From positions 1 to 25,312 of the forward strand of contig JAJZCS010000002.1 in the NCBI GenBank assembly GCA_021829055.1: 25,312 bases of DNA. The letters run 5' to 3'. The stretch comes from Pseudomonadota bacterium (GTDB lineage Bacteria > Pseudomonadota > Alphaproteobacteria > Acetobacterales > Acetobacteraceae). The position numbers were made by a program, and so were the translations under genes. How positions within the stretch are numbered: position 1 is the stretch's first letter; every line of letters starts with the position of its first letter. The notes under the pieces are model-generated. The model was not told where the DNA came from. It was given only the letters and a program-made list of their open reading frames with translations, and did not search any database. Shown here one piece after another: positions 17,597 to 25,312 of this stretch.

Positions 17597-18933
17597 GACC
17601 GCGCACTCCGCAATTTTTGCCAATGTTCAAGCCGGCGGCACACTTCGGCTTCAAAGCCTGTAGCTTTTGGTTTGTAAAACGCAGCGCGCGGCATGGAATC
17701 AGGAAAATAATTTTGCCCTGAAAACGAATCCGCATGATCGTGATCATACTCGTATCCAGCACCGTAACCGAGTTTCTTCATCAACTGCGTGGGTGCATTG
17801 AGGATTTGTAACGGCGGCGCTAAACTGCCGAAATCCCGCGCGGCCAACCTCGCCGCGTCGAACGCACGGTATGCAGCGTTCGATTTGGGCGCAGTCGCGA
17901 GATAGATCACTGCTTGCGCGATAGCAAGGTCACCCTCGGGACTCCCAAGCCGCTCATATGCTTGCCATGAGGCAAGTGCGGTGGGCAGCGCCTGAGGATC
18001 TGCAAGACCGATATCCTCAACCGCGAACCGCGTCAGTCGGCGGACAATATAACGAGCGTCTTCACCACCAGCGAACATCCGTGCCAGCCAGTATAGCGCA
18101 GCGTCAACGTCCGATCCGCGGATCGATTTGTGTAGTGCGGATATAAGATTGTAGTGCTCCTCGCGATTCCGGTCGTAGAGTGCGGAACGCCGCGCGACGA
18201 GTCTTGCCAAATCATCAGGGCACAACTCCACGGCCGAGGCAAGGGCAAAAACCTGCTCGGCCATATTGAGCAAAGCACGACCATCACCATCTGCCATGGC
18301 ACGCATTGCCGCACGTGCCGATAGCGTCAGCGCCAGTGCTTTTCCCACAACTGCTTCCGCATGTTGCAGCAGGTGTTCGAGAGCTGCATCGTCAAGCCGC
18401 CGCAAAAGTAGAACCTGGCAACGCGATAATAATGCGCCATTAAGCTCAAATGACGGGTTTTCCGTAGTGGCGCCAATCAGCACGATCGTTCCATTCTCGA
18501 TGACAGGCAAAAACCCGTCTTGCTGAGCCCGATTAAAGCGGTGGATTTCATCGATAAACAACAAGGTGCGCACACCGGCTCGATGCCGCCGGGCGGCTTC
18601 CTCAAAAACACGCTTAAGATCGGCAACTCCAGAAAATACCGCTGAAATCTGAGTAAAAACAAATCCTGTTCTTTTTGCGATCAGGCGCGCAATTGTCGTC
18701 TTCCCTACTCCGGGTGCCCCCCAAAGAATCAGGGAAGCAAGGCTCTTGTGCTCGAGCATATGTGTGATCGTGCCGTCTGGACCTAGCAAATGTTCCTGGC
18801 CGACAACGGAGGCAAGGCTGTCCGGCCGCAACCGTTCCGCCAACGGAGCCGCACGTTCATCTCCTGCTCCCTGCTTGTCCTCCTCTGGAGCACCTTGCCG
18901 GAAGAGATCGTCAGACGTGAAAATCGAACTCAT
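17593..18933 (-). CDS. rarA: Replication-associated recombination protein A (AAA+ ATPase)
   Basis: RarA (MgsA, relative of eukaryotic WRNIP1) acts at stalled replication forks and interacts with SSB and the clamp-loader pathway. The 446-residue length is typical. LAERLRPDSLASVVGQEHLLG leads into Walker A GAPGVGKTT (about residues 72-80). Walker B is LLFIDEIHRFNRAQQD (about 124-139), followed by sensor 1 IGATTENPSFELNGALLSRC. The C-terminal family domain has HYNLISALHKSIRGSDVDAAL, YWLARMFAGGEDARYIVRRL and the GYEYDHDH ... YFP end block. The start is ATG at 18933, with AAGG about four to five bases upstream; a TTG one codon earlier is less likely. It follows mtnA by 61 bases and overlaps the pseudouridine synthase gene. 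Confidence 0.95.
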   Translation of the reverse strand: MSSIFTSDDLFRQGAPEEDKQGAGDERAAPLAERLRPDSLASVVGQEHLLGPDGTITHMLEHKSLASLILWGAPGVGKTTIARLIAKRTGFVFTQISAVFSGVADLKRVFEEAARRHRAGVRTLLFIDEIHRFNRAQQDGFLPVIENGTIVLIGATTENPSFELNGALLSRCQVLLLRRLDDAALEHLLQHAEAVVGKALALTLSARAAMRAMADGDGRALLNMAEQVFALASAVELCPDDLARLVARRSALYDRNREEHYNLISALHKSIRGSDVDAALYWLARMFAGGEDARYIVRRLTRFAVEDIGLADPQALPTALASWQAYERLGSPEGDLAIAQAVIYLATAPKSNAAYRAFDAARLAARDFGSLAPPLQILNAPTQLMKKLGYGAGYEYDHDHADSFSGQNYFPDSMPRAAFYKPKATGFEAEVCRRLEHWQKLRSARS

Positions 18934-18994
18934 CAAGCCTTACATATCATAAAGCGCGATCGCCCCAAACTGCCAGTCGGCACCGTGACTGCGT

Positions 18995-20092
18995 CTAGTA
19001 AACCTCGTCTTCCTGAGGAAACATGGACCTAAGAGACGCCTCGTTTGCCGCGCAAATTCCACGTTCAGTAACCAGACTGGAAACCAATCTCGCAGGCGTG
19101 ACATCGAAAGCAGGATTGATCGCAGCACTTTCCCAGGGTGTCAGTCGAATGGTAGCGATACCGCCGTCCCTAGCCTGACCAGTGATCGTACTCACTTCAC
19201 CTGGCTCACGTTCTTCAATCGGGATCTCGACAATGCCATCAGCAATGCGCCAATCGATCGTCGAAGAGGGAAGCGCCACGTAGAAGGGCACACCATTATC
19301 ACGCGCGGCCAACGCTTTTAGATAGGTACCGATCTTGTTGGCCACATCGCCAGTCCTCGTCACTCGATCTGCTCCAACAATCACAAGATCAATCAGACCA
19401 CGCTGCATTAGGTGCCCACCTGCATTATCGACAATGACCGTGTGGGCAACGCCGTGTTTGCCAAGTTCCCATGCCGTCAGCGCCGCGCCCTGATTTCGCG
19501 GCCGTGTTTCGTCAACGAACACGTGAACATCAATGCCTTGATCATGAGCCATATATATGGGTGCCAGCGCAGTTCCCCAGTCAACAGTCGCGATCCAGCC
19601 TGCGTTGCAATGCGTGAGAATATTCACGCGTCCCTGCATTTTCGCCCGCCCAAGAATTAACGGCAAACCATGTGTACCGATTGCGCGATTGGCAGCAACA
19701 TCTTCTTCGCAAATCGCAGCTGCCTCCGCGTACGCGACATCCATGCGCTCGTCTGGCGGATGGTCACGTAAAACACGTAACATTCGTTCCAGAGCCCAGC
19801 GGAGATTAATTGCGGTTGGTCGTGTTGCGCCTAGCTGCTTGATCGTGGCGTCGAGAGCCTCATTCGATGAATCAGCGCGCATCGCCAGCGCGACCCCGTA
19901 TGCTGCCGTCGCACCAATCAACGGCGCTCCACGCACATGCATCGACCGTATAGCAAAGGCCACTTCATCGACCGTGGTCAGGCGCGGTATCTCAACCGAC
20001 CAAGGCAATCTAGTTTGGTCAATAATGCGGACTGTCCAACCGTCGGCTTCATCGATCCATATGGAGCGAAATCTTTTGCCATCTATCTTCAT
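18995..20092 (-). CDS. mtnA: S-methyl-5-thioribose-1-phosphate isomerase
   Basis: MtnA turns methylthioribose-1-phosphate into methylthioribulose-1-phosphate in the methionine salvage pathway (cytoplasm). The 365-residue length is normal. The eIF2B-like fold shows IRSMHVRGAPLIGATAAYG (about residues 48-66), TRPTAINLRWAL, then ILTHCNAGWIAT with catalytic Cys162. VFVDETRPRNQGAALTAWEL and VGADRVTRTGDVANKIGTY (catalytic Asp242) follow. ATG at 20092 has AAGGG six bases upstream. It lies 54 bases after the UPF0262 gene and before rarA. No other salvage gene (mtnK, mtnB, mtnC, mtnD, mtnP) is in the window, so the pathway may be scattered or, as in some bacteria, MtnA may act in a shunt. The family also includes related aldose-1-phosphate isomerases, but all key MtnA motifs are present. 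Confidence 0.93.
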   Translation of the reverse strand: MKIDGKRFRSIWIDEADGWTVRIIDQTRLPWSVEIPRLTTVDEVAFAIRSMHVRGAPLIGATAAYGVALAMRADSSNEALDATIKQLGATRPTAINLRWALERMLRVLRDHPPDERMDVAYAEAAAICEEDVAANRAIGTHGLPLILGRAKMQGRVNILTHCNAGWIATVDWGTALAPIYMAHDQGIDVHVFVDETRPRNQGAALTAWELGKHGVAHTVIVDNAGGHLMQRGLIDLVIVGADRVTRTGDVANKIGTYLKALAARDNGVPFYVALPSSTIDWRIADGIVEIPIEEREPGEVSTITGQARDGGIATIRLTPWESAAINPAFDVTPARLVSSLVTERGICAANEASLRSMFPQEDEVY

Positions 20093-20146
20093 GAGTACCC
20101 TTACTATCGTCCGATGAAGTCAAACAATGGTCTGTGGACGTCACCC

Positions 20147-20623
20147 TTACGGCCGTCGATACAGGGCCGTGATCAAGGTAAATAATCGTCTGGCTGTTTC
20201 GAAATCTAGAACAATCTTGCCCGAAAGACGAGCCATAACCAGTTGAGCACCCTCGTTATGCAGCGCCCGCCGTCCCATGTCGATCGCCTGGATGCGAGCT
20301 TCACGCCCTTCGGCGACCGCAGCAGAATAGGAGTCGAGTAGCATCTGGTAGTCACGGACCACCGTCCGGAACGGCCCCAGAGCCATCCCGATCGTTTGCA
20401 GAGCCTCATCCTGTTCGCTGCGGATATCAAATACCAAGCGCCCATCCTGGACGGATAGATGCAGTACTATGAGGCGATCGGGGTCAGAGGCGAGCGCGAA
20501 CTGGCTTTCAGCTTCCAAGTCGGCCATAGCCTGATTCCGCTCCGCTTCTTGCGTCGGCGACAATGCGCTGTGTCTGTCGTCATCAAGAACAATTTGGACA
20601 AGGCGTCCGGCAATTTGAGCCAC
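20147..20623 (-). CDS. UPF0262 family protein
   Basis: This small conserved alphaproteobacterial family has no known function. The 158-residue length is normal for UPF0262. The family blocks are seen: a LVQIVLDDD start, then DRLIVLHLSVQDGRLVFDIRSE, LGPFRTVVRDYQMLLDSY, QAIDMGRRALHNEGAQLV and FETARRLFTLITALYRR at the end. An in-frame ATG farther upstream (20668) would add 15 residues, but GTG at 20623 has AGGAGG ten bases upstream and gives the family N-terminus, so I choose it. It heads the minus-strand run before mtnA. The region upstream holds only very small ORFs. Confidence 0.88.
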   Translation of the reverse strand: MAQIAGRLVQIVLDDDRHSALSPTQEAERNQAMADLEAESQFALASDPDRLIVLHLSVQDGRLVFDIRSEQDEALQTIGMALGPFRTVVRDYQMLLDSYSAAVAEGREARIQAIDMGRRALHNEGAQLVMARLSGKIVLDFETARRLFTLITALYRRP

Positions 20624-21765
20624 GTTTGTTGATCCTCCTTTTAGGTCTGCACCCGCACACAATGTCAAATTTCAAACTGGACATAAGTGTTACCTTTTTT
20701 TTTCGGTGGCAGAATAGCGTACTTAAAAAAATCGTTATGCCAACGAACAGGAACCGGCAGGCGGCGCCATCGAGGTCGCCGCACCGATCACCAGGACCAC
20801 TGTCACTGCGATGAAGCAAAAAGCGATTGAGCAAGAAGAATCAGGCGCCACATCGTGGTGTCGCAGAGGCCCAACAGTGTATCGCACATGATGCAATCTC
20901 CCTTACCTAAAGTATCCTGCAAACGCAGAACTCTTGCCCCGGAAACGACAACGCATCGCCACTCCAAGAACCAACGACGCACATCAGCGTGGTACCTGAC
21001 TCGCCGTTCATTCATAGGATGTAGCCATGATCGCGTACGATGACATGTCGTCCGGCATGATTTCTCCTTGTCGCCGTCAACGAACAGTAATCCATTCCGA
21101 AGCGAGGGCGAAATGAAAGAAATCGAATTTTTAAAGCGCACTTCTGAACCTCACGATATTTCATACTCTCCAGCTTTTTTCTACCTTTTTTGATATTCTC
21201 TTAAACTTCCGACCACGCGTTGCACCCAGATCGCCCCCGGCTTTCTCCCATCACGATCGTCCAAAACAAACGAAAATATTTGTTTGAATGCAGTTCTCGA
21301 TGATAGTTTTTGTTGACATATCGATGTCAGGCGTTGAATAGCGATTCGTGCGTCCGTCTGTTTCATCGATTCGCTGAGTAGCTGAAGTAGTCGTCAAGTC
21401 CGTCTGATCGATCAAAGCCATCGAGTGACTGGCGAGCACGTGACAGGAAAGGGCGGCCCATGGCCGTATATGTTGCAAGGTGATGCAGCCTCAAACTAGT
21501 CTATGCATTTTCGATACGAAAGACTGGACGCTTATGCTGTGTCATCCGTCATCACCCAAAAGCATGGAATCGATTTTTCTTTCCAACGCTTTCGCGCTGC
21601 ATCGTTTGAGAGGATTCGATCGCGAAGCTACCCCTGTCACAATCGCCCGTAACAATGCTTATCGAATGGTCGATTGCGACTATCAAGACGATGCACGTCG
21701 ATGGCGCCACGGACAGCGGGTCATGGGCATACGATATGCTATACCTCAAACAAAGGAGCACTCAA
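20624..21765. other. Gene-poor region with tiny candidate ORFs
   Basis: About 1.1 kb between the UPF0262 gene and the divergent histone-like gene. No normal-size gene is convincing. On the minus strand two very short ORFs have good ribosome sites: 16 codons at 21008-21058 (AAGGAG five bases before ATG) and 28 codons at 20803-20889 (listed separately). A 50-codon frame at 21012-21164 overlaps the first. A T-run pair lies near 20695-20730. TTGACA at 21313-21318 lies in the interrupted repeat TGACAT-ATCG-ATGTCA but has no good -10 partner. A 98-codon plus-strand ORF (21480-21776) overlaps the histone-like start and is probably not real. Confidence 0.4.
20803..20889 (-). CDS. Candidate small hydrophobic peptide, 28 residues
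   Basis: ATG at 20889 follows AAGGGAG by eight bases. The peptide includes MWRLILLAQSLFASS, a short hydrophobic stretch. At the CTTTTTGC run the frame one base back continues as FCFIAVTVVLVIGAATSM and stops at a TAA near 20739. A single-base slip there would give one about 50-residue membrane protein. After it, a weak hairpin (GCCGG ... TTGGC) and a run of seven T's near 20725-20731 could end a short transcript. No family recognised; it may be noise. Confidence 0.25.
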   Translation of the reverse strand: MCDTLLGLCDTTMWRLILLAQSLFASSQ

Positions 21766-22290
21766 GTGACTACTGAAACCGATATTCGCGCGCAGCCGCT
21801 AGCGATGCGCGCGCCAAGCAAGAAAGCACCGGTCAAGAAGGCGACTGCAAAACCCGCCACCGCCAAAAAACCAGCTATAAAAAAAGCGACCACCAAACCA
21901 GCGGCAGTCAGGAAGCCCGCAACAAAGGCAGGCGTGAAGAAAGCCGCTACTACAAAGACCAAAGTGGCAACAAAAGCCGCAGCAAAACCTGTGGCCAAGA
22001 AAGCGGCGCCTAAGTCGAGTTCGAAACCGAAAACGACGGCGAAGCCCAAGGCAGCCGTTAAAGCGCCGGCGAAGAAATCAGCTGCAAAAACTGTCTCTAA
22101 GCCGGCTGCGAAAAAAGCTGCTGCGAAGCCCGCTGCGAAAAAAGCTACTGCGAAGCCTGCAGCGAAAAAAGCTGTTGCGAAGCCTGCAGCGAAAAAGCCC
22201 CCGATCAAAGCCGCCATAAAAAAGGCTGCCCCCCGCCGATCTGCTAAGATGGACACTTCGGCATCTCCATTGATGTCTCCTGAGTCGTAA
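21766..22290 (+). CDS. Lysine/alanine-rich histone H1-like protein
   Basis: The 174-residue protein is almost entirely Lys, Ala, Pro and Thr, with repeats of the KPAAKKA type, like the C-terminal tail of histone H1 and bacterial Hc1/AlgP-like proteins. Such proteins are very basic and bind DNA without sequence specificity, helping to pack the nucleoid. A short non-basic start (TTETDIRAQPLAMRAP) precedes the tail, and the last dozen residues (SASPLMSPES) are free of Lys. No folded domain is visible. The longest frame starts at 21655, but GTG at 21766 has AAAGGAG seven bases upstream and removes an unrelated N-terminus, so I choose it. A strong terminator follows. The complementary strand also has a long open frame, which is a side effect of the repetitive codons. 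Confidence 0.85.
   Translation: MTTETDIRAQPLAMRAPSKKAPVKKATAKPATAKKPAIKKATTKPAAVRKPATKAGVKKAATTKTKVATKAAAKPVAKKAAPKSSSKPKTTAKPKAAVKAPAKKSAAKTVSKPAAKKAAAKPAAKKATAKPAAKKAVAKPAAKKPPIKAAIKKAAPRRSAKMDTSASPLMSPES
22099..22197 (+). repeat. 27-bp tandem repeat inside the histone-like gene
   Basis: Four copies of a nine-codon unit, KPAAKKAxA, begin at 22099, 22126, 22153 and 22180; the last is partial. The nucleotides are nearly identical (GCGAAAAAAGCT is shared), so the number of copies may change by slippage. Confidence 0.9.
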
Positions 22291-22317
22291 CCTAGTCAGC
22301 CGTTCACAAGCGATAAC

Positions 22318-22354
22318 CCGGCGGCACTTCAACGTGCCGCCGGCATTGTTTCTT
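22318..22354 (+). terminator. Rho-independent terminator of the histone-like gene
   Basis: CCGGCGGCAC-TTCAAC-GTGCCGCCGG is a perfect GC-rich 10-bp stem with a 6-base loop, followed by the T-rich CATTGTTTCTT. It begins 28 bases after the stop codon. Confidence 0.85.
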
Positions 22355-22365
22355 GCTCGTTGAGT

Positions 22366-22446
22366 CCGACCAATCAGGCGTCGCTGCATGGGTTGGTCAT
22401 ATGAACCACACACAAAAAAGGCTACGGTACACGCCTGATTGGTCGG
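22366..22446. repeat. 81-bp element with perfect 16-bp terminal inverted repeats
   Basis: CCGACCAATCAGGCGT (22366-22381) is matched by its exact reverse complement at 22431-22446. The 49 bases between contain a smaller imperfect palindrome around CATATG (GGTTGGTCATATGAACC, near 22391-22407) and an A6 run. No ORF fits. It could be a MITE or REP-like element, or a structured RNA end region after the terminator. No target duplication is obvious at its edges. Confidence 0.7.
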
Positions 22447-23290
22447 CATGCGCCCGTCCCGGTTGAATGTAAGCCAGCCCTCCGCGCAGACACCGATTCT
22501 CGTTATCCTTGTACGCAGCGCATTTGACCAAGCTCACACAACACACCTTCGCTGAAAATTGTGCCGCGATGCCTTGGAAAAGGCCGTGCAAGCTTCGGCG
22601 GCGCCACATGCACGCCCATCTGGCCAGAAGAAACATTCGTTTAAGGACCGCAATGCAAGGATAGCTTCTTCATTTCAACGTGGACAAGCAACGGAAGTTG
22701 ATTTTGGTGACGGCGCGCGACAGCCCACGGCCGACAGCACCTCCACATTTGCCGGTCATCACTCTACTCGATGTCGCCATCAGTGTTGTTCGGACGTGTC
22801 GTTGCTGGCAAGTGACCATGCCCGTGATGTTTCGATCCGCTCATCAACCAAACGCGTCCAGCATCCTGCGGGCCAAGTCTTCCGCCCCCAGTTCTGGTCC
22901 ATTACCATGAACGTTACAAAGTTCTTGGCATCAAGCCAACGCTAAGCTCGCCATCATTTGCCTAGCTGAAGGCTTCGTGGGACCTGACACGATCCCGTCA
23001 TTGGTTCAGCGCAAGGCAACCCACCACATAGGGGGTAGGCCTTCAGCGTCAGCCGCTTGGTATGCTGGCTCATACCGATTCCGTTGCGTGGCACATCAGA
23101 CTGCGGCACCTGAAACGTAGACGTCGCCCGGTAGCCATCTGACGCCAATCCGGCGATTCGCCCCTCAATAAAAGCAACTACAGAGCCCCGGCCGAACCGG
23201 AACTTTTCATGCCTGCTTTAAGCAAATTTCATCTGGCGTGTTGCGGTCAGCGTGCCGACTGCGAATCTCGCGATCAATTGATGACCAAGA
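22447..23290. other. Gene-poor region, possibly with eroded genes
   Basis: About 840 bases between the inverted-repeat element and eipB. Plus-strand ORF 22559-22945 (128 codons) has no ribosome site or known motif. On the minus strand the frame from about 23210 to 22954 reads protein-like (FGRGSVVAFIEGRIAGLAS, then STFQVPQSDVPRNGIGMSQ) and another reads GPELGAEDLARRMLDAFG near 22865-22905, both closed by stops and with no starts. These could be pieces of a decayed gene. I see no terminator with a T run for eipB. Confidence 0.4.
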
Positions 23291-24082
23291 TCACCGTTTT
23301 TGACATGTTGGTGGAGGAATCTTTAAGTGCGTGAGACGCCCTCGCATTACGAAATTGCCAAAATCGAGACGCACGCTCCGCGCAACGCCGTCAGTGTAAT
23401 ATCGCATCTGTGAACGAAAATCCGGTTTGTTGTCTTCGCGTACCCGCGGGAAAAAGCTGATGTCAACAAGGACTGACGGAACCTTGGAAAGTTGTGGAAA
23501 TGTTGAATGCTTCATTCCGCTCAGTCCAAGCACAGCAACAAAGCTGTCTTCCGCACCATTCGTCGATGTGCCGTCGAATAGCGGCGTTGTCAGGAATTTT
23601 CTACCGCTCTCCGCAGCCTGAAGCAGCATCACAGTCTGTGCCATTGGAAAAAGCGTATGAGCCGGCAACTTCACAAAATGGCGCTTGGGCTCGCTGTACG
23701 TGACCATGCCGCCGTCATGACCAAGTTCTGCGGTCCCCTGAGACTTGACTTTTGTCTTGCCATCTTGGGTATTTCGCAGGAGGAAGCTGAAATGACGACC
23801 ATCATGACTTTCCCACGTGTCATAATTGCTGACAGTGCGCACCAAGGAGCCGTCTTCCTTCCGAATTAACAACGTCAGCCGCTGAGTTACGGCGTAGGCG
23901 TGGCACGTATCGGTCACGTCGAATTGCAGACGCCCAGTTGCACCCGTCACGGCATGACCGCGTACTTTTAGTAGGGTAAGGTCGTACGTTGCCAATTGGG
24001 AGGTGAGCGCTATCGGTGGAGCCGCTCTCGCGGAGCCGGCCGCCAGAACAATAATGGCTAATAGCGAAATTAACCTCTTCAT
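23291..24082 (-). CDS. eipB: Cell-envelope integrity protein EipB (DUF1849)
   Basis: EipB is a periplasmic beta-spiral protein of alphaproteobacteria, first characterised in Brucella, that supports envelope integrity and is linked to the TPR protein TtpA. The 263-residue product has a signal peptide ([20 protein letters not shown], cut after residue 20). The family blocks follow: [54 protein letters not shown] and [15 protein letters not shown]. Two Cys remain, C60 in DVTDTC and C260 three residues before the C-terminus, matching the conserved disulfide of the family. ATG at 24082 overlaps the uvrB stop as ATGA and has GGAGGGG about six bases upstream; a start seven codons earlier exists but would disrupt the signal peptide. 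uvrB and eipB are probably cotranscribed. Confidence 0.88.
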   Translation of the reverse strand: MKRLISLLAIIVLAAGSARAAPPIALTSQLATYDLTLLKVRGHAVTGATGRLQFDVTDTCHAYAVTQRLTLLIRKEDGSLVRTVSNYDTWESHDGRHFSFLLRNTQDGKTKVKSQGTAELGHDGGMVTYSEPKRHFVKLPAHTLFPMAQTVMLLQAAESGRKFLTTPLFDGTSTNGAEDSFVAVLGLSGMKHSTFPQLSKVPSVLVDISFFPRVREDNKPDFRSQMRYYTDGVARSVRLDFGNFVMRGRLTHLKIPPPTCQKR

Positions 24083-25312
24083 GTTTTTCCCCTCCGACGC
24101 CAACCATCTTGGCGCCGTTGGTCTTGCGTCCCAATGCCTGCGCCTGGCGCTGGAGGCGTCGGCAATCCAAGGTCCAACGCCTCCAATCTCTTGATCTCGT
24201 CACGCAACCGCGCCGCTTCTTCAAACTCTAGTTCCGCTGCCGCGTTCTGCATCCGTTTCTCCAGCTTTATAATCGCCGTCTTCAGATCTGTTCCTATGAG
24301 CTCATCTGTCTCTCTGCCCGGAATCGCTGCTACCGTAATATAGTCTTGCTCATATACTGAATGCAGAACGTCTTTGATATTTGCCCTAACGCTTTGCGGC
24401 GTAACTCCATGCGCAACATTCCATGCTCTCTGCTTGATACGTCGGCGTTCGGTCTCGCTGACGGCGTACGCTAAACTGCGTGTCATCATGTCAGCATAAA
24501 GTATGACACGCCCCTCAACGTTCCGCGCGGCACGGCCGATTGTTTGCACAAGAGAGGTCGCGGAGCGGAGAAAACCTTCCTTATCCGCATCCAAGATCGC
24601 GACGAGTATGCATTCGGGAATATCCAATCCTTCCCGCAGGAGATTGATCCCGACTAGGATGTCGTATACGCCGAGGCGAAGGTCACGGATAATTTCTATG
24701 CGTTCCAGGGTATCAATATCCGAGTGGAGGTAGCGGACCTTTACCCCCTGCTCGGCTAGATACTCGGTCAGGTCCTCTGCCATTCGCTTCGTCAATGTTG
24801 TCACGAGGGCGCGCCCTCCCGCCGACACCACACGACGACACTCTGCCAGCAAGTCGTCGACCTGGTGTTCGACGGGTCTAACTTCAACCTCTGGGTCAAC
24901 TAATCCAGTCGGCCGAATCACCTGTTCGACGAAAGAACCACAGGTCTGTTTTAGCTCCCAGGGTCCTGGTGTCGCGGACACGAAGACTGTCTGCGGCCGA
25001 AAACTCTCCCATTCTTCAAACTTCAACGGCCTATTATCAATACATGAAGGTAAACGAAATCCGTGCTCCACGAGAATCGACTTACGGGCAAAATCACCTT
25101 TGAACATACCATTAATCTGGGGCACCGTAACGTGGCTTTCGTCAACGATCAGCAGCGCATTCTCCGGCAGATATTCAAACAGGGTAGGGGGTGGGTGCCC
25201 TGGGTCACGCCCAGACAAATAGCGCGAGTAATTCTCAATACCCTTACACGCACCGGTCGTTTCCATCATCTCGATATCGAAGGAAGTACGCTGCTGCAGC
25301 CGCTCTACTTCT
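24079..25312 (-). CDS. uvrB: Excinuclease ABC subunit B, C-terminal part
   Basis: UvrB is the damage-verifying helicase-like subunit of UvrABC nucleotide excision repair. The window cuts the gene: the frame is open to its right edge, and the N-terminal ATP-binding domain with Walker A and the beta-hairpin is missing. About 410 residues are seen of a usual 660-720. They include [19 protein letters not shown], the helicase motif II block [26 protein letters not shown], and [19 protein letters not shown]. Motif V is [15 protein letters not shown] and motif VI is QTIGRAARN. The C-terminal UVR domain that binds UvrC is [20 protein letters not shown], continuing [12 protein letters not shown] low-complexity, Pro/Gly-rich tail ends the protein. 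The stop overlaps the eipB start. Confidence 0.97.
   Translation of the reverse strand, partial: EVERLQQRTSFDIEMMETTGACKGIENYSRYLSGRDPGHPPPTLFEYLPENALLIVDESHVTVPQINGMFKGDFARKSILVEHGFRLPSCIDNRPLKFEEWESFRPQTVFVSATPGPWELKQTCGSFVEQVIRPTGLVDPEVEVRPVEHQVDDLLAECRRVVSAGGRALVTTLTKRMAEDLTEYLAEQGVKVRYLHSDIDTLERIEIIRDLRLGVYDILVGINLLREGLDIPECILVAILDADKEGFLRSATSLVQTIGRAARNVEGRVILYADMMTRSLAYAVSETERRRIKQRAWNVAHGVTPQSVRANIKDVLHSVYEQDYITVAAIPGRETDELIGTDLKTAIIKLEKRMQNAAAELEFEEAARLRDEIKRLEALDLGLPTPPAPGAGIGTQDQRRQDGWRRRGKT

Noticed and set aside
19557..20117. 186-codon plus-strand ORF
   Set aside because: Antisense to mtnA, which has all active-site motifs.
21480..21776. 98-codon plus-strand ORF before the histone-like gene
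   Set aside because: No family, weak start, overlaps the ribosome site of the real gene.
22099..22197. CRISPR-like repeat
   Set aside because: Repeats are directly adjacent coding units without spacers.
21762..22256. 164-codon minus-strand ORF rich in Ala, Phe and Gly
   Set aside because: Mirror of the repetitive Lys/Ala codons of the histone-like gene; no start signal.
1..25312. tRNA, rRNA and intact IS elements
   Set aside because: Scanning for T-arm-like GGTTCGAATC patterns, rRNA-like sequence, and transposase motifs gave nothing convincing.

Overview
The window looks like chromosomal DNA of an alphaproteobacterium, most likely Acetobacteraceae or a close relative (inference). The clearest clues are an EipB/DUF1849 envelope protein and a UPF0262 protein, both largely alphaproteobacterial families, together with TamA/TamB, a small Tad pilin operon and medium GC. 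Roughly 80% is coding. Six stretches of about 0.5-1.1 kb carry no convincing gene, which is a lot for such a genome and hints at erosion. I see no tRNA, rRNA, CRISPR, integrase or intact transposase.

Left part (1-4331): a minus-strand pair of membrane proteins resembling the hydrogenase-4/formate hydrogenlyase membrane arm. The first is HyfB-like; the second is HyfC-like, runs off the window edge, and overlaps the first by ATGA. Both are strongly divergent, and the channel residues expected of the family are not visible. A second minus-strand unit follows: aat (leucyl/phenylalanyl-tRNA-protein transferase) coupled to a secreted DUF4412-like protein, with a probable terminator downstream.

Middle (5074-10646): a plus-strand UDP-glucose 6-dehydrogenase; a minus-strand three-gene Tad minor-pilin operon (TadG-like, TadE, TadE) without the pilus motor or secretin; and a plus-strand wrbA quinone oxidoreductase with a recognisable promoter.

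Right part (10730-20623): one tight minus-strand gene run read UPF0262 - mtnA - rarA - rluC-like - tamA - tamB. It joins methionine salvage, replication-fork maintenance, rRNA pseudouridylation and outer-membrane protein assembly. Overlapping stops and starts at rarA/rluC and tamA/tamB suggest translational coupling.

Far right (20624-25312): a gene-poor region with possible very small ORFs; a plus-strand lysine/alanine-rich histone-H1-like gene with a strong terminator; an 81-bp element bounded by perfect 16-bp inverted repeats; a further gene-poor stretch with fragments that may be eroded genes; then minus-strand uvrB (cut by the window edge) coupled by ATGA to eipB.

The most unusual items are the degenerate Hyf-like module with an interrupted in-frame upstream extension, the 81-bp inverted-repeat element, the TadG-like protein with a long repetitive beta-rich tail, and the cluster of tiny ORFs upstream of the UPF0262 gene. 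I see no clear defence system or wholly new system here.
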